DNA of 64,000 nt. Origin: Bin87 sp965204905. GTDB lineage: Bacteria > Chloroflexota > Dehalococcoidia > Lucifugimonadales > UBA3495. Location: contig OZ242042.1 in assembly GCA_965204905.1 (NCBI GenBank), forward strand, positions 1,612,001-1,676,000. The letters are read 5' to 3'. Under the pieces are notes generated by a model. That model ran no database searches, was not told where the DNA came from, and saw only the letters and a program-made list of their open reading frames with translations. Position 1 is the first letter of the stretch, and every line of letters starts with the position of its first letter. The position numbers and the translations under genes are program-made. Below, in pieces: positions 15,895 through 25,545 of the stretch.

Positions 15895-18800
15895 TACCGC
15901 AACCGGCGAGCTGCTAGCCGAACTGTCCAAACTACCCCCGGCGGTGACGGAAGCTTACGAAGCCGTCGCCGACGCAATGGGCGACTCCTTCAGCGACGAG
16001 GAACTGGCGCTGTGGGCCAAGGAAGGGGTTGCCATCGGCACCCAGACCGTGCGTTCCTGGGAATCGGCTGTTGAGTATTACCGGGTTAGCCCGGAGGTGG
16101 CGCGTTCGCTGGCTTTCGCTTCGTTCATGCAGTGGGCCCGTTGCGGCACCTACCTGTCCCAGGACTCGCCGACGCTGGCCGTCGCGTTTTTCAAGGCCAG
16201 CCCGACCATCGTAACCAACCTACGCCCCCAGTACATCCCGCGCTGGGCCGGCCTGGGCCGCTCCCTCTACAAGGGTACGTGGAAGTCCAGCACGCTGGCC
16301 GCCAGGTTCTTTGAGGTCAGCCCTGACCTGGTGCGGAACCTTCCCTTCTGGGATGTTGAGGTATTCGCCTCTCTGATCGAAGCGCTGTCGTACAAATCGT
16401 ACGACGTGGCCGCCGAGTGCCTGGTGCTGGGACGTGACGTGCTGCCGGGCATGGGCCGCGAACGAGAGGCGTTCCTCTCCATGTCCCGAGCGCTCACCGA
16501 TACCAGTTGGCGCGAGGTCAAGGCGTGCCTGGAAATGGCGCCCCGGGCTTTGCAGCACGTGGAAGAAGGCCAGACCGGGCGGTTCCTGCGCTTGGGCGAA
16601 AGGCTGGCCAAAATGGGCCTTCGGGACACCTCGCGGTTCCTGTACGACGGAGCGCAGGCTTTGTCTCATGTGTCGGCGGGGTCTCAGGGGCACATACTGG
16701 ACCTATGCGAAGGACTGCTGGCCACCACGCCGGACGCCGTGCCGCCGTTCCTCAAGAGTCTGGACCCGGTGTTGAATCGTATCACCCTCCCTCAGCTGGA
16801 CCAGTGGTACCAGCAGGGCGTGGAACTGCTCAACGAAAACCCCGAAAGCGGGATTGCGTTCTTCAAAATCGAGTCCAACACCTCCGAGGCCATGCTGGAA
16901 ACGCTGTCGTCCAGCCTGGACCTGGAGCGCGTCAAGGGAATCATGCGGCTTTACACCCGCGCGCTTTCCGGCACCAATATCGAGGTCATGAGTACCGAGG
17001 AACTCGTGCGCCGCCAGATCGGCTGGGTGGACCAGGACACCGCGTCCACTGACGGCACCAAGGTGTACCTGCCGCCGATGATCGACAATTACAACGACAA
17101 GTCGCAGAACTTTGCCTGGTTCAAAGTGGTGGCGACTCACCAGGTTTCTCACCTGGAATTTGGCAGTTTCGAGTTCGAGTTCGACCGACCGGCCAACATC
17201 TTTGATGACCGCCGGATTGCGATGGAAAACGCGATGCAGGCTCGGCTGGACGCCATTCGCAGCGTCGCCGCCGAGAACTTCAACATGCAGGACCTGGACG
17301 TCAGCGTGACGTCGGACATAGGCGATGGCCCCGGCGGCACCATGCGCGTTTACACCGACATCGGCCGCTTCCTGGCTCTGTTTGAAGACCGGCGCATGGC
17401 GTTCGACCTGTTCAGCGTACTGGAAGACTGCCGTTTGGACTACCTCATCAAGACCGACTATCCGGGCATCCGCCGGCCGGCGTTGGACGTGCAGGGAGAC
17501 GCGCTCGCCCAGAGGCCCAGGGTCGAGGAACTGCCGTTGCAGGAAGCCCTCATCGAGCTGTTGGTCCACATGAGCCTGGACCGGTTCGAGGGGCTGCTGG
17601 TGCCCCAGGAATACCGCGAAGAAGCGTACATGCTGGCGCGCATCATGCACCGGCTCCGCACCATCCGCGCGTCGATTGAAGACACCGCCGAGGCGTCGCT
17701 CCGGGCGTACGAAATCATCTCCCGCTTGCAGAACCAACAGCAGCCGGAGGATGAATATCAGCCGGAAGACCTGGATGACCCGGGCGAGTTCTCAGAAGAG
17801 GAGTACGAGGCGCTGCTGGATAAACTCCAGGCCCAAATGGACGAACAGCAGGGCGAGCAGGGCGAGGGAGACCCGTATGAGTCCCCCGAGCCTGTGGAGT
17901 ACCGCGGCGACTTCAAGCCCGAGATGGTCCAGCTGCTCACCAAGCTGCAAATGGACCAGAGCCAAATGGGTGACGCGGAACCAATGACCCAGGAGGAGCT
18001 GGAGCAACTGTTGCAAGACAGCGCCGAGCTGGAACTGGATGCCCAGGAAGGCGACGTTGACCAGAGCATGGCGATGTTCGCGCAGAACATAATGAAGGAG
18101 GCCGGCGTCCCGCCCCCGTCCAACGACCCCGGCCGGGGTTACGGCCCCATCCTGCACGATGACGATGCTGGCGGCGAACTGGAAGCCCTGGAACCCAAGA
18201 CCTTCGTGTACGACGAGTGGGACTTCCGCGCCAACGACTACAAGCCGCGCTGGTGCATCGTCAAGGAGAAAATCCTCGACGAAGGCGACGTCAACTTCTA
18301 CAACGACTCGCTGCGGAATTACTCGTCGCTGCTGGCGCACATCAAGCGTCAGTTTGAGCTCATCATGCCGGAGACGTGGCGCAAGACGTACCGCCTGATC
18401 GACGGCGAAGACATCGACCTGAACTCCGCTCTTGAAGCATGGGCCGACCTGCGCATGAACGTGCCGCCGGATGAAAAGATCTACTGGCGCCGCAACCGCG
18501 TTGAACGCGACGTAGCCGTGGTCTTCCTGCTGGACATGTCCGCATCCACCGCCGAAGCCATCGACGAAGGCCGCCACTCGGTGGACGACCGGGACGCACC
18601 GGACGACCCGGTGGAATACATGGTCTGGCTGCGCCGGCGCCGGGAGGGACTGGTGCGCCGCCATTACAAGCGCATCATCGACCTGGAAAGGGAGAGTTGC
18701 GCGCTGCTCATCAACGCCCTGGAGTCCATCGGCGACACCTACGGCATCTACGGCTTCTCCGGCTACGGGCGCGAGAACGTCGAGTTCTACGTCATCAAGG

Positions 18801-19201
18801 ACATCGAGGAGCAGTTCAACGACAAGATCAAGCGCCGGATTGACAAGGTGACGCCGCTTCATGCCACCCGCATGGGTTCCGCGATTCGCCATGCCATCAC
18901 CAAGCTGGAGAACCAGGACGCGGCTACCAAGATCATGTTCCTGATCAGCGACGGCCGGCCGCAGGACCGGGGATACAGTCGGGAAGGCGTAGAGAAGGAA
19001 TACGCCGTCCACGACACGCACCAAGCCCTGGTCGAAGCCAAGCGCAAGGAGATCACGCCCTTCTGCCTCACGGTGGACAAGGCTGGGCACGACTACCTGA
19101 AGACGATGTGCGGCGACCTCAACTACGAGGTACTGGATGACATCTGGGCCCTGCCGGAAAGGCTGCCGATGTTGTACCGCACGCTCACGATGGTACGGTA
19201 G
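15887..19201 (+). CDS. large NorD/CbbO-type von Willebrand factor A protein
   Basis: A 1104-residue protein with a TTG start at 15887 placed nine bases after AAGGAGG. Residues 1 to about 360 look like an alpha-helical repeat region with recurring short helices and F/W-rich turns. Around residues 620 to 760 there is a highly acidic, Gln/Glu-rich linker. The C-terminal 220 residues form a VWA domain with an intact MIDAS (FLLDMSAS at about residues 880 to 887) and a conserved LISDGRPQDRGY. This matches NorD/CbbO partners of NorQ-type ATPases but is longer than usual. The pairing with the AAA+ gene upstream indicates a two-component remodelling chaperone; the client is not apparent. Confidence 0.88.
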   Translation: MTNTATGELLAELSKLPPAVTEAYEAVADAMGDSFSDEELALWAKEGVAIGTQTVRSWESAVEYYRVSPEVARSLAFASFMQWARCGTYLSQDSPTLAVAFFKASPTIVTNLRPQYIPRWAGLGRSLYKGTWKSSTLAARFFEVSPDLVRNLPFWDVEVFASLIEALSYKSYDVAAECLVLGRDVLPGMGREREAFLSMSRALTDTSWREVKACLEMAPRALQHVEEGQTGRFLRLGERLAKMGLRDTSRFLYDGAQALSHVSAGSQGHILDLCEGLLATTPDAVPPFLKSLDPVLNRITLPQLDQWYQQGVELLNENPESGIAFFKIESNTSEAMLETLSSSLDLERVKGIMRLYTRALSGTNIEVMSTEELVRRQIGWVDQDTASTDGTKVYLPPMIDNYNDKSQNFAWFKVVATHQVSHLEFGSFEFEFDRPANIFDDRRIAMENAMQARLDAIRSVAAENFNMQDLDVSVTSDIGDGPGGTMRVYTDIGRFLALFEDRRMAFDLFSVLEDCRLDYLIKTDYPGIRRPALDVQGDALAQRPRVEELPLQEALIELLVHMSLDRFEGLLVPQEYREEAYMLARIMHRLRTIRASIEDTAEASLRAYEIISRLQNQQQPEDEYQPEDLDDPGEFSEEEYEALLDKLQAQMDEQQGEQGEGDPYESPEPVEYRGDFKPEMVQLLTKLQMDQSQMGDAEPMTQEELEQLLQDSAELELDAQEGDVDQSMAMFAQNIMKEAGVPPPSNDPGRGYGPILHDDDAGGELEALEPKTFVYDEWDFRANDYKPRWCIVKEKILDEGDVNFYNDSLRNYSSLLAHIKRQFELIMPETWRKTYRLIDGEDIDLNSALEAWADLRMNVPPDEKIYWRRNRVERDVAVVFLLDMSASTAEAIDEGRHSVDDRDAPDDPVEYMVWLRRRREGLVRRHYKRIIDLERESCALLINALESIGDTYGIYGFSGYGRENVEFYVIKDIEEQFNDKIKRRIDKVTPLHATRMGSAIRHAITKLENQDAATKIMFLISDGRPQDRGYSREGVEKEYAVHDTHQALVEAKRKEITPFCLTVDKAGHDYLKTMCGDLNYEVLDDIWALPERLPMLYRTLTMVR

Positions 19202-19225
19202 CTGACGGAGGGACTCTCGACACTT

Positions 19226-19254
19226 GTAGGGGCGGGTTTCAAACCCGCCCCACT
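19226..19254. repeat. palindromic repeat, GGGCGGGT family
   Basis: Arms GGGGCGGGTTT and AAACCCGCCCC flank one base, in the short gap between the convergent VWA and cinA genes. It can fold into a strong hairpin and may serve both directions as a transcription end. Confidence 0.85.
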
Positions 19255-19264
19255 TATTGTATCG

Positions 19265-19290
19265 CCGTTCCGGAGAAAGCCGGAATCCAG
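19265..19290. repeat. REP-like repeat, ATTCC...GGAAT family
   Basis: A diverged copy of the ATTCC-stem-GGAATCCAG unit seen intact at 28258, 37817, 49940 and within 51720-51824. It adjoins the palindrome at 19226. Confidence 0.6.
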
Positions 19291-19317
19291 GTTTCGCCTG
19301 AGCGGGAGTGTGCCGGC

Positions 19318-20553
19318 CTACGGCGCCACTGCCGTAATTAGTTTGCGCAACTCGGTGAGCGCGGTGTTGCACGAACGGCGTTTGATCACCAGGCGGCGCG
19401 GCGGTGTGCGCAACGGAATCTCATGCACGTCGTCGCCGTGGGAGATGGCGATGTGAATGGTGCCGGGCCGGTGTCCTTCAAATTCCTGGGGACCCAACAC
19501 GCCGGTAACGCCGATTCCGAAATCGGAGGCCGCGGTTTTCTGGGCGGCCAGCGCCATCGCATTGGCGGTTGGCTGGCTTACGACGCCGTGGTCGTGCAGC
19601 ACTTCAGCCGGCACCCCCGACGCGATGATTGCATTGGCCGTGTAAGCCACGTTGCCGCCGCGATACCATTGATCGCTGTCCGGCGCCTCGGTGATGGAGT
19701 TGGCGAGGAACCCTCCGCTCACCGACTCCATGGTGGCCAGCGTCATCCCCCGCGCGGTGAGGGCGGCGCCCACCGAGAGTTCCGGCGTCTCGTCGTCGTA
19801 ACCCCAGATATACTGCCCCAATCGCTCGTGGATCGCGGTTTCCACCGGGGCAATCATGTGGCGGGCGGCCTCTTCATCGGAGGCGCGGGCGATGATTCGT
19901 AAGTGGATGCCGTCGGCCTTGGAATAGATGCCCAGGTATGGGTTTTCCAGGCCGAAATACTCGGAGATTATCTCGTCAACTGAAGCCTCTCCCAACCCCA
20001 GCGTCTTGATGTTGCGCGTGATGGTGACTTCCGAATCGATCAGCTCTTTCAGCCTGTCGTCGATTTCATCCTGCCACATGGCCCGGTTTTCCCCGGGAGG
20101 CCCCGGCATGATGATGATGTGCTTGCCGTCCTTTTCCGCCCACCAGCCCGGCGCCGTTCCGTTGCGGTTGGTGATGAACTGGGCCGACGGAATCAGATAC
20201 GCCTGCTTGACATTGTGGGCCGGCATGTCCTGTCCACGGTTGCGGAACCACTGTCGCAGGTTTTCCAGTTCCTCCTCCTGGACCATCGGCGTTTCGTCCA
20301 GGGCGGCGGCTACGGCTTCGCGAGTCAGGTCGTCCTGCGTCGGCCCCAATCCCCCGGTCGTAAAGATCACGTCCGAGCGTTCCATCCCGCGGCGGAACGC
20401 CTCGGTGAGCTTGGGCAAATCGTCGTCGATGATGCTCACCTGCTGCAATCGGATGCCCAGCCTGGGAAGGCGTCCCGCGATCCAACTTGCGTTGGTGTCC
20501 GTGAGCTCGCCCATCAGCAGTTCGGTCCCGATGGAGATGATTTCAGCGTTCAC
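19318..20553 (-). CDS. cinA: CinA-family protein (MoCF domain plus C-terminal amidase domain)
   Basis: The 411-residue protein has an N-terminal MoCF/molybdopterin-binding-like domain (AEIISIGTELLMGELTDTNA, VIFTTGGLGPTQDD, MPGPPGENRAMW), usually associated with ADP-ribose or FAD pyrophosphatase activity. A C-terminal CinA domain of the nicotinamide-nucleotide deamidase type follows. In that second domain the usual ESCTGG block reads ESVSGG, so activity there is uncertain. GTG 20553 is taken as the start because GGAGG lies five bases before it; a TTG start twelve bases further upstream would absorb that site. It is followed on the same strand by nothing obviously related. Confidence 0.88.
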   Translation of the reverse strand: MNAEIISIGTELLMGELTDTNASWIAGRLPRLGIRLQQVSIIDDDLPKLTEAFRRGMERSDVIFTTGGLGPTQDDLTREAVAAALDETPMVQEEELENLRQWFRNRGQDMPAHNVKQAYLIPSAQFITNRNGTAPGWWAEKDGKHIIIMPGPPGENRAMWQDEIDDRLKELIDSEVTITRNIKTLGLGEASVDEIISEYFGLENPYLGIYSKADGIHLRIIARASDEEAARHMIAPVETAIHERLGQYIWGYDDETPELSVGAALTARGMTLATMESVSGGFLANSITEAPDSDQWYRGGNVAYTANAIIASGVPAEVLHDHGVVSQPTANAMALAAQKTAASDFGIGVTGVLGPQEFEGHRPGTIHIAISHGDDVHEIPLRTPPRRLVIKRRSCNTALTELRKLITAVAP

Positions 20554-20571
20554 AACAACCTCCAAAAATAT

Positions 20572-20607
20572 CCTCTCCCTTTATGGGAGAGGGCCAGGGT
20601 GAGGGTA
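20572..20607. repeat. REP-like repeat, CCTCTCCC...GGGAGAGG family
   Basis: Arms CCTCTCCC and GGGAGAGG with a short loop are followed by GGTGAGGGTA. Related copies lie at 34872, 36717, 44501, 58981, 59981 and, degenerate, 62145. It fills the gap between the DUF4340 gene and cinA. Confidence 0.8.
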
Positions 20608-20616
20608 AGACTATCC

Positions 20617-21753
20617 CTATCGCGGGCAGTCGTAGGGTTTGCTGACGGGTGGATGCGTCGCTAGGCAGATGGTCCGCTCCGCGCGCACGGCGTTGATTAC
20701 ATAAACAATCGGATCGTCAGGCACGCCGGCGTAGCGCACCAACACCTGGGTGTTGCCGGCGTCATCGAGAATGGGCTTGCCCTCCCGATCGACTTCGATA
20801 TGCTCGCCGCCTATGTAAAACTCGAAGCTCTTTTCGTCGGTCTTGATGCGAACCGTGGTTTCGGGAGGCGACAGTCCATAAGCCGGATCATCTGCTCCGT
20901 CTTCGTCCACGTGCCAACCGCCAAAGGTTTCCGGTCCGCCGGGTTTGCCCGGTTGTGCATACCACTGGAGTTGCAGGGGCCACCAATTGGGCTGGACTAC
21001 CGGCGTGGATTCGCCGTCAACGGTGGCGTACCAGGTGCGTTCCCGGGGATTGGGAGAGTAGGTTACAGTTGTTTCTTTGTGGGTAACCTCCAGCTCCTGT
21101 ATGTCCCGGAAATCGATGTCGTAGAAGTAACCCAGTTCCAGGGGTGGGGGTACGTAAGGAGGGTTGACCGCCAGGCAGTTCACCACCCTTGCCCAGATCT
21201 CCGGCACGGTGAACAGCTGCGGGTCTCCGGCCAGGCTCATGTAGTTGTAATGGGACCGTCCTTTATCATCCAGATCCGGGGTGCCGTTCCCCAGCCAGAA
21301 CTCGTACGACAACCCCGTTTCTTCGGTGATCTTGATAATGCTCTCGGGTGGGTCAAGGCCGTATTGCGCCGGGTTTTCTATCGTTTCTCCCAGTACCCGG
21401 TTCACCTTCGGTCCGCTCAGCAGCAACGGAGTTCCCGCCCACTTGTCCTGATAGACCTCCGTCCGCTCGTTGCCGTCTTCAATAAACCATTTCCCACGTC
21501 CCAGGTCTTTGTCATATACGATGAAACGTTCCTCCCCGGTTACCTGGATCGGAGGGTCATCGGAGCATTCGATCAAATCGCCGGGCTGGCCCCGGTGTGT
21601 TACCTCGATATGCACTATGGCGTCATCGTCAATACGCCAAGCCCAGGGCGGTTCGTCCTTGGGAGTCTGTTGATCCCAGGGCCGGAAGTACAGCGCCAAC
21701 GCGCCGAATATGACCAGCACGAAGACAAGTAGAATAGTGAGCCGGATATTCAT
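20617..21753 (-). CDS. DUF4340 domain membrane-anchored protein
   Basis: The 378-residue protein has one N-terminal membrane anchor (LTILLVFVLVIFGALALYF) and a long extracytoplasmic region. The pattern of repeated beta-rich segments, IVHIEVTHRG, EDGNERTEVYQDKW and YGLDPPESIIKITEETG, is characteristic of DUF4340. This family is generally encoded next to Gld-type ABC transporters and GldG-like proteins, as here. The gene is last in the minus-strand cluster, 33 bases after the GldG-like gene. Its molecular role in the complex is unknown. Confidence 0.85.
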   Translation of the reverse strand: MNIRLTILLVFVLVIFGALALYFRPWDQQTPKDEPPWAWRIDDDAIVHIEVTHRGQPGDLIECSDDPPIQVTGEERFIVYDKDLGRGKWFIEDGNERTEVYQDKWAGTPLLLSGPKVNRVLGETIENPAQYGLDPPESIIKITEETGLSYEFWLGNGTPDLDDKGRSHYNYMSLAGDPQLFTVPEIWARVVNCLAVNPPYVPPPLELGYFYDIDFRDIQELEVTHKETTVTYSPNPRERTWYATVDGESTPVVQPNWWPLQLQWYAQPGKPGGPETFGGWHVDEDGADDPAYGLSPPETTVRIKTDEKSFEFYIGGEHIEVDREGKPILDDAGNTQVLVRYAGVPDDPIVYVINAVRAERTICLATHPPVSKPYDCPR

Positions 21754-21786
21754 ACGGAAGAGTAACTCCCGGAAGAGTAACGCCGC

Positions 21787-23580
21787 CTAACGCCGTACCC
21801 ACCAGACCACCACTGCCATGATGCCCATCAAACCGGGCAGCAACAGCCACGTGGAGAACCGGACGAAGTTGAACTCGTTGGCGTCCAGGTTCCATTCCCG
21901 GTACACGAATTCGCGGTCGCGGATCGACACCAGTGAAAAGTCGCCCATCAGATAGTTGGCTGAGTTCAGGAACAGGGCGGCGCTGGAGCCTCGCTGCACG
22001 TTGCGGTTGGTGATGAAGTCGGAATCCCCGAACACTGCCATCTCTGCGATCTCGTTGTCCGGTGGCCGTTGGGTGGGCGCCACGGCGCCCACGGGACCGG
22101 CAATGTCCAGGTACAACGCGGGGAAGTAGATTCCTTGCGGATCGCTGTCGATGGGATCGGTCCGTTCGATATCGTCGATCAGGCGAGCCGACGAAGTGGT
22201 GGCAGCAATCGGTACGGGAACGCGGGCGCCGGATTCTTCAATGATCGGCTCCAAAGCGGCCGCTCCGGGCATGAATGACACCTGCAATTGCTGGCCCCTG
22301 GGGGCGACGATTTCGGGGGGAGCTTGCGGGTTATAGATGCCAACTCGCAGGGTACGGGGCGCGTTGGGCTGCGAACCTTCAAGGTCTCTGATATAGCTGT
22401 CCGTTACTACCACACCCCAGAATGCCAGAAATGCCCTGAAGGAGTCGTGCGTATCCGGTTCGGCCAAAAAGATCAACCTCGCCCCTTCCCGGCGGGGAGC
22501 GCCATCAGGTTGCTTGCCAGCCATGTAGAAGTTCAGCGCGTCGGCGTGAGCGGGCGGCAGTTCGCCGGTGGGTCCGGCTATTACCAGCAGCGCGGCATCG
22601 TCGGGGATTCTTACGTCCTGATCCTGCGGGGACCAAAGCAGCGCTTCCACTGCATAGTTGTCAACTTCCAAACCATCCCTGATCAGTTGGTATCCGTCGT
22701 CCTCCGCGCGGTTGATGTCCCGTTCTCCGTGACCGGCCAGGAAATAGACTTTCTTCTGTTCCGTTTCGGTTGCAACCAGCAACGCCGTGTACAGGTCCTG
22801 TTCCAGGCGACTGTACGCCCCGTCGGTGGGCTGCACCAGGTCGATGATGTCGGTTCCCACCGCAGAGACGGAGAGGGTCTCGTATGAGGTGATGCCCTGG
22901 CTGCGCGCCAGGTCGGCCTCTTTTTGGGGGTCGATGAACTGGTATGAGAAATTGCTGCTCCTGTTGCTGAACTCGCTGAGCATGGTGTCCACCTTGCCGC
23001 GCCGGGTCAGCATATCGATATTGGGAATCTCATCTGGGTAGTAGGCGATGACGTTGATGGGCCGGTCCAGGTTGTCCAGCAGGTCTTTGCTCCGGTTGGC
23101 CAGCGAAAACTGGTTGGTGGCGGTGGTATCGGCTCGGAAGTGGTTCTCGAAGGCGACGTAGTTAATCAGCACCACGAGACCGATGAAAGCGGCGGTCATC
23201 ACGACGGTGTTGACACCGTATCTGCCGGTGCGGCTGAAGAACGCGGCGATTACCTGGCTGAAGTATGAGAGCGCTACTAACAGCACCAGCACGCCGCCGA
23301 TGCCAAGCACGATTCCGCCGTAAAGTTTCAGCGAACCGACGAAGGCCAGCAGCGCCGCCCCCGCGATCAGGCCCACTACGCCCGCGATCAGGATGGGAAC
23401 GTAGAAGATCCCAATGAAGTCGAACGCCGGCTCCAGGAAAGAGAAAAGCGTGCGCGACTGCTCTTCCAGGGCATCCGTTTCGGCGGCGACGGTTGCCTCA
23501 CTCCCGCCGGCGGCCTGGCGATCCCTGCCCCGGCGCCGGCGCCAGTCTCTTGGCCTGTCATCCATAGGCTGCTGGCTCAT
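21787..23580 (-). CDS. GldG-like ABC-associated membrane protein
   Basis: A 597-residue protein. After a charged N-terminus it has about four predicted membrane helices within residues 50 to 145. A large external region follows with the ABC-transporter-associated (Gldg) domain: NQFSLANRSKDLLDNLDRPINVIAYYP is split here into recognisable family blocks, then QKKVYFLAGHGERD and LLVIAGPTGELPPAHADAL. The C-terminus has a last membrane helix (LLPGLMGIMAVVVWWV). In Bacteroidetes the homologue works with GldF and GldA; here it follows the permease and ATPase genes in one operon. The biological output is unknown. Confidence 0.88.
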   Translation of the reverse strand: MSQQPMDDRPRDWRRRRGRDRQAAGGSEATVAAETDALEEQSRTLFSFLEPAFDFIGIFYVPILIAGVVGLIAGAALLAFVGSLKLYGGIVLGIGGVLVLLVALSYFSQVIAAFFSRTGRYGVNTVVMTAAFIGLVVLINYVAFENHFRADTTATNQFSLANRSKDLLDNLDRPINVIAYYPDEIPNIDMLTRRGKVDTMLSEFSNRSSNFSYQFIDPQKEADLARSQGITSYETLSVSAVGTDIIDLVQPTDGAYSRLEQDLYTALLVATETEQKKVYFLAGHGERDINRAEDDGYQLIRDGLEVDNYAVEALLWSPQDQDVRIPDDAALLVIAGPTGELPPAHADALNFYMAGKQPDGAPRREGARLIFLAEPDTHDSFRAFLAFWGVVVTDSYIRDLEGSQPNAPRTLRVGIYNPQAPPEIVAPRGQQLQVSFMPGAAALEPIIEESGARVPVPIAATTSSARLIDDIERTDPIDSDPQGIYFPALYLDIAGPVGAVAPTQRPPDNEIAEMAVFGDSDFITNRNVQRGSSAALFLNSANYLMGDFSLVSIRDREFVYREWNLDANEFNFVRFSTWLLLPGLMGIMAVVVWWVRR

Positions 23581-23581
23581 G

Positions 23582-24298
23582 CTACCTCCACCGGCGCGAT
23601 TCTAGGGCGCGAATGGAGAGGAACAGGAACAGCGCGGTCACGCTGAGGAAATAGACGATGTTGGCCGAATCGATGATGCCCAGGTCGAAGTCGTTGAAAT
23701 GACCGCCGAAGCCGAGTTCATTGAAGAAATTGGCCCACGTTCCCGTCAATGCGCTACTGATGAAGGAAGAGCCGAGGGAGAGCACCAGCAGGATCCCGAA
23801 ACCCACCACTGCCGCGATGATCTGGTTGCTGGTCAACGTGGACGTAAGGATTCCAACGGCGAGGGCGGCCATGCCGTACAGCACCAACCCCAGGTAGCCC
23901 GAGTAAATCGGCCCCGGGTCCGGCTTGGCGAACACCAGCAGGAGCACGACATAATACGACGTGAGCGCCAGCAGAAAGAGGAAGAAGACCAGGCTGGCGA
24001 GGTACTTGCCCAGGATGACCTCCCAGTCGCGAACCGGGGAAGTGAGCAAAAGCTCGATAGTACCCAGCTTTTGTTCCTCTGCCAGCAGGCGCATCGTCAA
24101 AGCCGGCGCCAGCAGGATCATCACCAGGGTGGCCCCCTGGAAGAAATTGCTCAGTGAAGCTTCGGGAAACGGGTTGCCCAGATCACTTACGAAGAAGGCC
24201 CCGCCTACCACCATAAATATAAGCGCCACGATGTAGGCCACCGGGCTGCTGAAATAGATCTGGATTTCTTTGAAAGCTACCGCGCGGATCGTTCGCAT
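23582..24298 (-). CDS. ABC transporter permease, GldF/ABC-2 type
   Basis: The 238-residue integral membrane protein has six hydrophobic segments, starting with FSSPVAYIVALIFMVVGGAFF. The conserved PALTMRLLAEEQKLGTIELLLTSP motif identifies the ABC-2/GldF permease subgroup. It lies six bases after the ATPase gene and one base before the GldG-like start, so the set is clearly an operon. Function is inferred from the conserved neighbourhood. Confidence 0.9.
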   Translation of the reverse strand: MRTIRAVAFKEIQIYFSSPVAYIVALIFMVVGGAFFVSDLGNPFPEASLSNFFQGATLVMILLAPALTMRLLAEEQKLGTIELLLTSPVRDWEVILGKYLASLVFFLFLLALTSYYVVLLLVFAKPDPGPIYSGYLGLVLYGMAALAVGILTSTLTSNQIIAAVVGFGILLVLSLGSSFISSALTGTWANFFNELGFGGHFNDFDLGIIDSANIVYFLSVTALFLFLSIRALESRRWR

Positions 24299-24304
24299 CG
24301 TTTG

Positions 24305-25318
24305 TTACGCCAGTTCTTCTTCGTCATTTTCTGAGGTGGTGAGCCTGAGGAATATCTCCTCAAGGCTCATGCTGTTGACCTGCATACTAAGCAGGCTCCA
24401 ATCGTGATTGATCACCGTGCGGGAAATTTCGTCCCGCAGGTCCAATCCTTCCAGAAATTGGACCCGGTAAGCGTTGACGCCGGGGCGGGGATGATGAGTC
24501 ACCTCGGTTGCGCCCTCAATGGAACGCAGCACCGGAAGCACTTCAGCCGGCGGCCCGCCGATCTCAACCTCTAGTTGCTCAACGCCCCGCAGGTGTTGGG
24601 CGAGGTTGTTGGGCGTGTCGGCCGCCACGATATGGCCTTCGTGGATGATCAGCACCCTTTCGCAGATCATGCTGACCTCGGGCAGTATGTGGCTGCTCAG
24701 AACCACCGTCTGCTCGCGGCCCAGTTCCTGAATCAGTCCGCGAGTCTCAACCACTTGTATCGGGTCGATGCCAATGGTTGGTTCGTCCAGCACCAGCACT
24801 TCCGGCTCGTGTAGGATCGCCTGGGCGATGCCTACCCGCTGCCGGAACCCCTTCGACAGTTTGCCAATAAGCGTTTTACGGTAATCGCCCAGCCGGCAAA
24901 CGTCGATCACGTCTTCAGTACGCCGCCGAATCTGCCTGCCGTTCATCCGGCGGAGGGTGCCCATGTATTTCAGGTAGTTGGTAACGGTCATCTCGGTGTG
25001 CAACGGCACCGATTCCGGCAGATATCCCACCCGTTTGCGGACTTCCAGAGACTTTTCGACCACGTCGAATCCGTCCAGAGTCACCGAGCCGCGAGTGGGC
25101 GGCATGAACCCGGTCAGGATGCGCATGGTGGTAGTTTTGCCGGCGCCGTTGGGGCCCAGGAAGCCCAGAATCTCACCCCGCCGCACCGTGAAGTTCACGT
25201 TTTCCACCGCCGGCATGGGACCATAGTAATGCGTCAGATCCCGCACTTCGATCATAGCGTCCTCTGCGGGGATTTCATCAGCAGGGGTGCCGTTGACAGG
25301 TATGGATTCAGCACTCAT
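24305..25318 (-). CDS. ABC transporter ATP-binding protein, GldA-like
   Basis: A 337-residue ATPase with Walker A GPNGAGKTTT, signature LSKGFRQRVGIAQAIL, Walker B VLVLDEPTIGIDP and the switch His in SSHILPEVS. The C-terminal 100 residues are an extra domain typical of GldA/ABC-2 exporters. It heads the four-gene minus-strand cluster and probably energises the adjacent permease. The intergenic region to the divergent speD gene would hold its promoter, but no unambiguous minus-strand boxes were found. Confidence 0.92.
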   Translation of the reverse strand: MSAESIPVNGTPADEIPAEDAMIEVRDLTHYYGPMPAVENVNFTVRRGEILGFLGPNGAGKTTTMRILTGFMPPTRGSVTLDGFDVVEKSLEVRKRVGYLPESVPLHTEMTVTNYLKYMGTLRRMNGRQIRRRTEDVIDVCRLGDYRKTLIGKLSKGFRQRVGIAQAILHEPEVLVLDEPTIGIDPIQVVETRGLIQELGREQTVVLSSHILPEVSMICERVLIIHEGHIVAADTPNNLAQHLRGVEQLEVEIGGPPAEVLPVLRSIEGATEVTHHPRPGVNAYRVQFLEGLDLRDEISRTVINHDWSLLSMQVNSMSLEEIFLRLTTSENDEEELA

Positions 25319-25441
25319 GGGAATGTCCGGTCATGGGTTGCGTTTGGGTTGGGTCGCCACTACCGACGCTTGACATACGTTGCCGCCGGGGAAGCGGATT
25401 GCCACACCGACGGTTTCGGATTGCGCGGGCGAAATTTCGCT

Positions 25442-25470
25442 TTGAATTGCAGTGCGGGCTATGATATTCT
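25442..25470 (+). promoter_or_regulatory. candidate promoter of speD
   Basis: TTGAAT, a 17-base spacer and TATTCT stand about 75 bases before the speD ATG. The match is moderate but lies where a promoter is required. Confidence 0.4.
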
Positions 25471-25545
25471 ATACGCCGCATTTTCACAAGACGGCGCGGC
25501 CCCGTCCAACGGGGATTATTTTTTCGCCAGGGGCTGACGGGCAAA

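Noticed and set aside
17792..19372. 526-codon minus-strand frame opposite the VWA gene
   Set aside because: Pure complement of the VWA coding region; no recognisable domain and no start signal.
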